DNA from: Tetranychus cinnabarinus
Taxonomy: Eukaryota; Arthropoda; Arachnida; Trombidiformes; Tetranychidae
Direction of reading: 5' to 3'
NCBI GenBank assembly: GCA_022266195.1
Contig: WHVY01000010.1
Coordinates: 1,562,501-1,626,500, forward strand
Length of the DNA stretch: 64,000 nucleotides
Part shown: piece after piece, positions 57,101 to 64,000 of the stretch
Layout of the letters: every line of letters starts with the position of its first letter
Position numbering within the stretch: position 1 is the stretch's first letter
Notes under the pieces: generated by a model
Seen by the model: only the letters and a program-made list of their open reading frames with translations
Databases searched by the model: none
What the model was told of the DNA's origin: nothing
Translations under genes and position numbers: made by a program

Positions 57101-60100
57101 CTCCAGGGATGCTGACTTATTCACATGTAAATAGCTAATAAAATGAGTTACAATTGTGTTTAATGTTGGGATCAACTGATTCCATAGGGAAAATAATAAG
57201 CTCAACTAATATTATTTTGTTTCCTCTCTTAAGCTCTATCACCGTGTAACTGAATAAGATTGAAAATAGCTCAAGGCGCAATCAGAAAAGTCACTTTCTC
57301 ACCCAAATTATCGCACCTTAATTGATTTTCCCATTATCAGAATCATCTTCTGTAAGACAACAAGAGAAATCTCAGCTTTGAATAAAAGGTATGATAATGA
57401 GGACAAAAATGCCAAACAAAACGCCAAAGGTTCTCTTCGTATCAATGATAATTCATAAAAACATCATTTTCTGGTTAAAAATAGACTTCAAATATCAAAA
57501 GCTATTTGCTAGACACAATAAATAGAGCAAGATGTCCAGTTATGAAAACCAGTTAACCACTGTTTACCTAATTTTACCTAAAATCTCTCTCTGGTAAAAC
57601 CGTTAAAGTATTGAAAGAGTCAAATTGACTAACTATTTGGAGGAAAAGAAAGATAAATTGCTGATTAAATGAATTAGTCGATCGTGAGAATTGGATTTAT
57701 TGAGGAAAACTCGGTCAGTGTGAAACCTAAAATGGATATATTGACAATTTTCAATGATTGAGATGAGTCTTGGATGACAAATATCGGTCCAATTCACTTT
57801 TAATGTTGACCATTTTTGTTTCAAATTTACTCGTTGTTTATGTGATATCAGGCGACAGTTGACCAAAGGTCCAATGTAAATGTTGACCATCCTTTTGTTA
57901 CCATCACCAATTGACCCCTTTTATTGACCCAACATTTACCCTTTTAAAGTTACCCAGTAAACTTTCACTTTCAACCTTTATTCAACAAATGTTAATCCAA
58001 ACAGTAAATGATAATGATGAATGTGCTTCAATAGGTTATGATGTCTAATGGACCAGAAATGAACCAGAAAATTGTCTCACAGGATAAAAAAAGGGTAAAC
58101 AATTAACTAAAAGGTTGAATCAGAGCATTTCAGAGCTTAAACAAGATTTGAAATGATTGGTAAGAAAAATGTAGAAAGTTAATTTAAAGGTTTCTGATTG
58201 TGATTAAGGCCTACTGAAGCAATTGTTATGGTTATGTTGGACATGAAAAACAAAAGGTTGTCGTCTTTGAAAAAGGCTGGAAAGTTAAACAAATTGTGTG
58301 CCTCATTGATGATTCAATGGTTAGTTAAAGATGATTTAACTATTTATATTTATACAGAGTTTGAAGAGAGGAAGATGATAAGAATGAAGATAAAGATGAT
58401 GAGGAATGAAAAAGGAAGCAAGTTATATATGGATTAGTTGAGGACGATTAGTGTTGTTCAAGTGAACTTGAAGTAGCATTTTAACAGAAGTGAAGAAGTG
58501 CCGTTCAATTGTTACCCATTCATAGTAACCAATCCTAAAGATGGGAATAAAAGGTGATGATGAGGAGGATTATGATGAGAGATGATGAGAGATGAAATGA
58601 GGTCAGAATAAGTGGCTGAGAGTGAAAATATTTTTGCATGGTAAACATTTGGATTGACAGGAAAAGTGTGACCAGAAGTGGCCTTAGATGAACAAGTTGA
58701 TATTGAACAAGACCAGCACACTGATGATAATATTCAAAGTTATACCAAACTACACTGTTCAATTGGTTTACTGAGGCACTTAAAATGGGTGATAATAATA
58801 ATAATAATAAAATAATACCAACAATAATAAGCTGAGACAGTGTGAAAACATCAACATGGATATAAAAGTGAAACTTGTTTAGCGTCTTGATTAAACATTA
58901 AACTCATTTGATCACTTCAATTCAGATTAAATCATGCAATAATCTGAATAATCGTTCCAGGCCCAAAAAAAGAAGAGTCGAGCAAGAAAAAAATCCTCAA
59001 AGTTGTTCATGAATAATGGTAATGACAAATAGACTCTCGACTGTTCAAGTTGAATTAATGACTGGATTTGAGTCTAATGTCGACTCTTCTTATAATAATG
59101 ATTAAACTGATTCCTTAAATATTTCAATGAAATGATTAAAAAATTTGATCAAATTGATGATAATCAAAAGGCAGTCTGAAAAAATGGTGCAGTTCAAGGC
59201 TTAAACAAAAGTCAACATTCAGGTTTGATCGTTTATTTTATGATGAAGCTAAAAAAAGGTTCAATAACATGATACTAAAAGATGAACCCAATAAGAAACT
59301 CAATTGATGATCATGATGATGATTATGATCATCATTATTATCATCACCTTTGTTTATTTTTTTCTGTTTCGACTTTTTTTTCCTTTTTTTCCTTCACTAT
59401 GGGTTTATATGTTGACACCATCATTTGTACAACAGGTTTTTCAAATGGCTCTTAAATTGTGTTCACAGTATATTTTTTTTGCCTCCTCTCTTCTTGATCA
59501 TCATTATCATTATCATCATAACGTCCAAATAAGCAGTCAGAATAGTTATCATCTCATTCATCTTGTATGCAAGGGAAACAAGATGATGGCAAGAAGGAGG
59601 GAAGAGGAGGAGAGGAGGTTGACGAGGTTACGGGGACAACACTATTAATATTGAACTGTAGTTTTTAGTCTTCCTATTTTTTTAACCTTACTTTATCTTC
59701 CTCCTTTCATCATCCTCTTAATCATCTTAAGGTCGTTTTTTCCCTATCAACATTGACATTTAACATTCAACTTGTAACCCATTTGTCTTACCAGAATTGT
59801 CATCCTTTTATCATCAAGTGAAAGTGAGTCGAACCTTTAAAAATGGGAAAACCATTTTGCTTTCAATTTTGTTTTCTATGTAAGATTTTTCAAACAATTA
59901 ACGGTTTCATTCAATTAATTTGGGTTAATTGAGGTTGAGATTAATTGGGTGTAAATAATGAAATGTGAGTCGAGTTATTTAAATTTTCATTTTTTGATTT
60001 TGTTCAAGTTAGCAAAAAATCATTTATATTGATTGGGGACTTGAAATTTTTACATTAAATGGTAGATATTTTTTTGCTTGCGTTTCGGTTTTTCGCATGT

Positions 60101-61157
60101 TTATCAGTGTTTTGTGTAGCTGTTATTTTCAGGTATATTTTGGGTGGAAGGGTAAATTAATTTGTAACGGTCAAAATGATTGGCAATAAATAAACAAAAG
60201 TATTTACATTTTGTAAGAAAAATTTGAAGTCGATTTGTTAGCTTTTTTGGTTTGAATTTTTGGCCTCTTTTCTTTGGTTTGGTATTCAATGGTTTGGCAA
60301 TGGTCAACAGAATCAATAAATAATAATAATTTACAATCAGGTAGCTGGTTTTGTATTCGTTATTGTTACAGAAATAGAGAGATGGAACTTGAATCTTATT
60401 AATTATAACTGATAACGAGGAAGTTCATTTGATTTTATAGATCTTTCTTGATCTTTCATTATCATCTGTACCAAGTTGGAAGAAACTTAAATCTTTGGAT
60501 GAGTTGCTTTAAATATTGTTGTTGTTGTTGTTGTGGATGGTAGAGGTGAAAGTGATGATATTGTGATTGGTAAGCTCAACCTTATGAGAAGATGATAGTG
60601 GGATGATGGTAAGAAGAAAATCAAACTTGAAAATATGAAGATGATGATCCTATAAACAGAGACGAAAAGAAGTTTTCTCAGAATAATATGAGAAAGTAAG
60701 AGGTGATGAGATGATGACGAGAAGTGATCTGAATTACATCAACATGGGGTTAACATGGAGATGAAAAGATGATGGATGATCATCATAATCCAGGTTCCTG
60801 TTGAAATGGTTTTGTTATTCGAAAGTTGTCCGGAAGTCAAGAGAATGTATTTTTGTTCTCTGATGGTGAACAAGACTAAGATGACGATGATGATGATGAT
60901 GGTGATGAAGGATAAGATGATTTTGACTTTTATCTCTATGTAAAGTTGTTCTTAGATGAAAGTATAAAAGTTTGTGCCTTCTGCCTGGTAGAGGTTTTTT
61001 TACAAAATACTGAGCAACTTTTAAGATTCGAACGCAGAAGGGACAAAGAAAGAAATGGATATGAGAAGAGATCAAACATCATCTGAATCGTTTTATCCTT
61101 GGAATCTTACAAAATTTAAAATGGATTTAAAACAATTCAAATAATGTTTTCTTTTTC
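54164..61157. other. 7-kb gene-poor region between ACSL and LMX1
   Basis: Near 54164 is the ACSL promoter side. A CT-rich microsatellite lies at about 54562-54602 (TTTCTCTCTCTTTCTC). An R1 repeat copy is at about 55080-55400. A coding-like but stop-riddled stretch is at about 56100-56650. ATA and ATC/GAT simple repeats occur near 58795, 59310-59345, 60515 and 60885. The remaining open frames (57633, 58228, 58512, 59304, 60104, 60815) are short or low complexity and are not called. Confidence 0.5.
55080..55400 (-). repeat. R1 repeat family, solitary copy
   Basis: Shares AAAAAATCTGGTTCCAT, AAAGTTTCAAMTTTG, GATTTTCTCGAAAACT and AGCATTTTCTGGTTG-type words with the right (inverted) arm at 44.8-45.97 kb, in the same orientation. 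No inverted partner is visible nearby. Confidence 0.7.
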
Positions 61158-63693
61158 CTAGTTACTCGGTCCCAGACATTCACATTCATTTGAATTAAAA
61201 TATGAATTCTGCATTGAATAAAGTTTATCAATAGGTGTCATAGAAGAACCAAAGAGACCATTATTGGTTGATCCATTCGAACCCGAAGGTATATTATTAC
61301 TATTATTATTATTATTGTCCATTGAAGATGATCCTTGATGGTGATGATGATGATGATGAGTATGTGGATGATGGGAAAGGCTCTCATCACCTCCATTACT
61401 TGCTCCATTCCCTTGTAACACATCATCTAATCCACCTAAACTGGTTTCACTATCCATTCCTAAGTCTCCTTTTGAATAACCATCTCCGTGAGGTGAATAA
61501 TAAGAATCTGAGATTAATAATGATAATATCAAAGACAATGTTAATTAAATTATGTGTATGTTTACGTGTGTGAAAGAGTGAGAGAGAGAGAAAAGGAGAG
61601 AAAGAATAAAGTAACAAAGGTCAACAATCATGTTGATTAGGAAAAAGTCAAGAATCAATCAAATTGATAATCCTTTTTTCATTTAACTCTCACTCTTGGA
61701 TAAATATATGTGGATTATATGTTAACTTACCATCATCAGGACTATGAGATAAATATTGAATTGGAGCTACAGAAAAAGAAGGCGAGTCTACAGATGAATC
61801 AGTTAAATGACCACTTCCACTATGACCTAATCTTGAGTAAGGTGACATTTTATCAAGATTGGATTTATCACCTAAACCAGCATTTGAGTCGCTATTAGTT
61901 GTATGTTGTTGGTGTGATTGTTGTTGCAATTGTTGCTGTTTGCGTTGGATTTTCTTCAACTAGTTACCACATTAAATCCAAAAACAAACGTTTGTGTACA
62001 AACAAATAGAGAAGATAAAAAAAGGTATGAGCCAGGGAAGTATGTGAGAGAGACGATGATTTGATAAAAGTTTATCAAAATCCATTCTAATAATAATGGT
62101 GGATTCAATCAACTCACTTTTGCTCTCTGATTTTGAAACCAAACTTGCACTATTCGAACGCTTAATCCAGTTTCTTTGGCTAATGATTCCCGGACCTAAA
62201 GAGAAAAAAATGTTTATTAATTGGTGTGTTCGCATTAAATTACGGTAATAGGGAAATAAAAGATAGAAAGATGCAGATTAAAGGTTTAAATTTCAACTTA
62301 CTTTTCTACAAGGCTTTTGACTGACCTCAAATGAGGCTTTGAAGGCTCTTCTTTGAGCTGTTGTCAGAATGGTTCTTGGCCTTTTCGGTCCTCGACGTCC
62401 ATCTTGTCGTTGACTAGAAGTTACTGAAACGCTTGACCCAGTATTTTGGCCACTTGGTATTGGACTATTTTGATTATTGTTTGGCACAACAGCATTTTCA
62501 CCTTGAGTCAAAAATTAAATGGACAAGAAAAATGATAGAAAAAAATATAAAGTTATGTTGATAGAGGCATTAATGTTGATATTGCATATTGCATGTTGAT
62601 CCTAACATCAATATAACACCAAGATAACGATTAATTGTTTCAAGTCACGTGCAATATTTACTCAGTAAGCGGACCCCTGTGACCTGATTTATGGTTTATC
62701 TTCATTTATTTAATCCGATTTGGGAGTTTATATTGCATGCTGTTATAACCATAATATAATAATAATAATATCTAATAGTCAATTCTTATTGTTAAACGCC
62801 TTTTATCAACATTCACATTCAAATTACAACTCATCTTTTTACATGTTTACAGCATCATCTGAACACAAGAGCAGCACAAAAAAAACAGAGTTACCGCAGA
62901 GAAATTGATTCACAAGGAAACATTACCAAATCAATAAACAATCGAGTTAATCAATCAACGGAAATAATCAATTAAAAAAAGACGCTGCTCACGATAACAA
63001 TCTAAAATAACATTTAAAGTCAAGTAAACGATTTGATGATGAGTTACAAGACACAAAAAGATGACTGCACAACGCAATGGCTTTATGCATGAGAATTGAA
63101 TCTTTAATTGTAATACCAAGCACAATGTAGCAAAAAAATTTGTACATGATGAACCAAAAATAAATAAGTGAATAAAAAACGGCTGAACAATTAATTATTA
63201 TTAAATAAATCACAATTCAAAACATAAGATAAGTTCACATGGATTAACTCTTGTCTTTTGGCGCCTTCTTAAGGGTGAAGAAAGGGGAATAAATTTACTG
63301 ACCCCTTCAATTTAACCTCGCTCTTTTTAATTAACCAATTTTCACGTAAGATGGCAACAGTAAAAAGATTGATTTAACCCGATTTTAACCGGGAATTCAA
63401 ATCTTATTTTTCAACCTTTTCATCTTTCAGCTGACAAAATGTAATTTTTTAACTCTTAATTGTTTTACTTACTTGTTTGTGTGGACATTTGAAGAATGGC
63501 AAGTTCCTTTTCGAAATCCGGCCTACAGAACAATCTTCCCGATCTGATCACATATTGGTCACCCTTTTTTAACTGCTTATTACAACCAACGCAGGTAAAA
63601 CAATTGAGATGAAATATTGAGTCCAAAGCTTTCATAACCAGTTCACTTGCTGATATTTTTTCACAACATCCTGTACATTTGGCACCATACAAT
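61158..63693 (-). CDS. LMX1: LIM-homeodomain transcription factor LMX1 (5' part beyond the window)
   Basis: Nuclear DNA-binding regulator of neuronal and dorsal fate in animals. Minus-strand exons in view are 63693-63473, 62501-62302, 62195-62118, 61959-61731 and 61507-61158, phases consistent, about 358 codons. Order: LIM2 (K-C-T-G-C-C-E-K-I, H-L-N-C-F-T-C-V-G-C, G-R-L-F-C-R-P-D-F); linker; homeodomain starting G-P-K-R-P-R-T-I-L-T-T-A-Q-R-R-A-F-K-A-S-F-E-V and ending V-W-F-Q-N-Q-R-A-K; a Gln-rich segment; poly-His and poly-Asn; and the LMX1 C-terminal motif P-I-D-K-L-Y-S-M-Q-N-S-Y-F. A 10-residue extension follows it, with C-E-C. LIM1 and the start codon should lie past 64000. Confidence 0.95.
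62502..63472. other. LMX1 intron between LIM2 and homeodomain exons
   Basis: 970 bp, AT-rich, with an ATAATAATAATAAT run near 62756 and a GGCGCC at about 63260. No nested gene is seen. The open frames at 62720 (+) and 62989 (-) look like chance. Confidence 0.6.
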
Positions 63694-64000
63694 CTATCAA
63701 TATTAGATGAACCATGATTAAAAATTTGAGGATCAATGAATTTAGTCAAACAAAATAGAAGGTAAGTCAAATCATTTAGCTTTTTTCATTGTCAGTCCAA
63801 GTCTTCAATGTCTGTGTGTGCATTTACTTTATCTTATTTGCTACCAATGGCTTTTTTGGTGACTCGATGAAAATTGTGCGTAATAGTTGCCATTTTAAGA
63901 ATGATTTGAAAAATTTTACTTGATCAAATTTTATTGCTACCATTATTAATATTATTACCTTTATTTAACCTCATTTTATTGTTATTATCAGATCATTTTT
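63694..64000. other. LMX1 upstream intron, running off the window
   Basis: No cysteine/histidine-rich coding stretch matching LIM1 is visible in these 307 bp, so they are probably intronic. Confidence 0.5.

Noticed and set aside
59304..59648. 114-codon plus-strand frame starting with Met/Ile repeats
   Set aside because: Generated by ATGATGATT and ATC simple repeats; no domain.
1..64000. CRISPR arrays, operons, bacterial defence systems
   Set aside because: The window is a spliced animal genome; no regularly spaced short repeats with unique spacers were seen.

Overview
This is a window of an AT-rich, intron-bearing animal nuclear genome. The genes recognised (integrin-linked kinase, presenilin, ZDHHC17/HIP14, LMX1 LIM-homeodomain, MED6, cyclin Q, mitochondrial polymerase gamma accessory subunit, DLAT, ACSL3/4) are metazoan. 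Introns are mostly short (about 60-160 nt), presenilin carries the arthropod-type W-D-L-V-A-V-L active-site variant, and POLG2 and DLAT have the lengths I recall for arthropods. I favour an arthropod, possibly a mite, but the sequence alone does not settle the species.

Layout. 1-6740: a tandem array of six small secreted-protein units of two families, B and A, in the order B-A-A-B-A-A, with a foldback MITE in one intron and visible decay of several copies. 7637-9490 (-): DLAT, the E2 subunit of pyruvate dehydrogenase, five coding exons. 10706-13395 (+): a small heat-shock protein split by a 2.1-kb intron. 14586-16179 (-): integrin-linked kinase. 16690-18298 (-): presenilin, divergent from 19268-21574 (+): ZDHHC17 palmitoyltransferase. 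22303-22374 (-): tRNA-Glu(TTC). 23538-24377 (+): cyclin Q, convergent with 24753-26177 (-): POLG2. 27273-28808 (-): a GT31 beta-1,3-galactosyltransferase with probable noncoding 5' exons reaching beyond 30.6 kb. 31-39 kb: gene-poor, low-complexity DNA. 39257-39999 (-): MED6. 40105-40582: a hAT-type non-autonomous element with an 8-bp target duplication. 41983-48562 (-): three paralogous single-exon genes for secreted, probably surface-anchored, cysteine-rich proteins of a family I do not recognise; a 2.5-kb palindrome lies between the first and second. 49721-50070: an inverted, DNA-level copy of a ZDHHC17 exon plus its intron. 50521-54163 (-): ACSL3/4. 54.2-61.1 kb: gene-poor. 61158 to beyond the window (-): LMX1, with LIM2, homeodomain and C-terminus present and LIM1 presumably past 64000.

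The conserved genes are unlinked housekeeping or developmental loci, as expected in an animal genome. The novelty lies in the two tandem families of unrecognised secreted proteins, the dispersed inverted-repeat family (40.9, 43.5-46 and 55 kb) and several small DNA duplications: a shared 5' noncoding block upstream of ZDHHC17 and CCNQ, the ZDHHC17 exon copy, and a repeat of the POLG2 tail. Exon junctions were derived by hand from GT/AG sites, reading-frame continuity and recalled family conservation. No alignment or transcript data were used.
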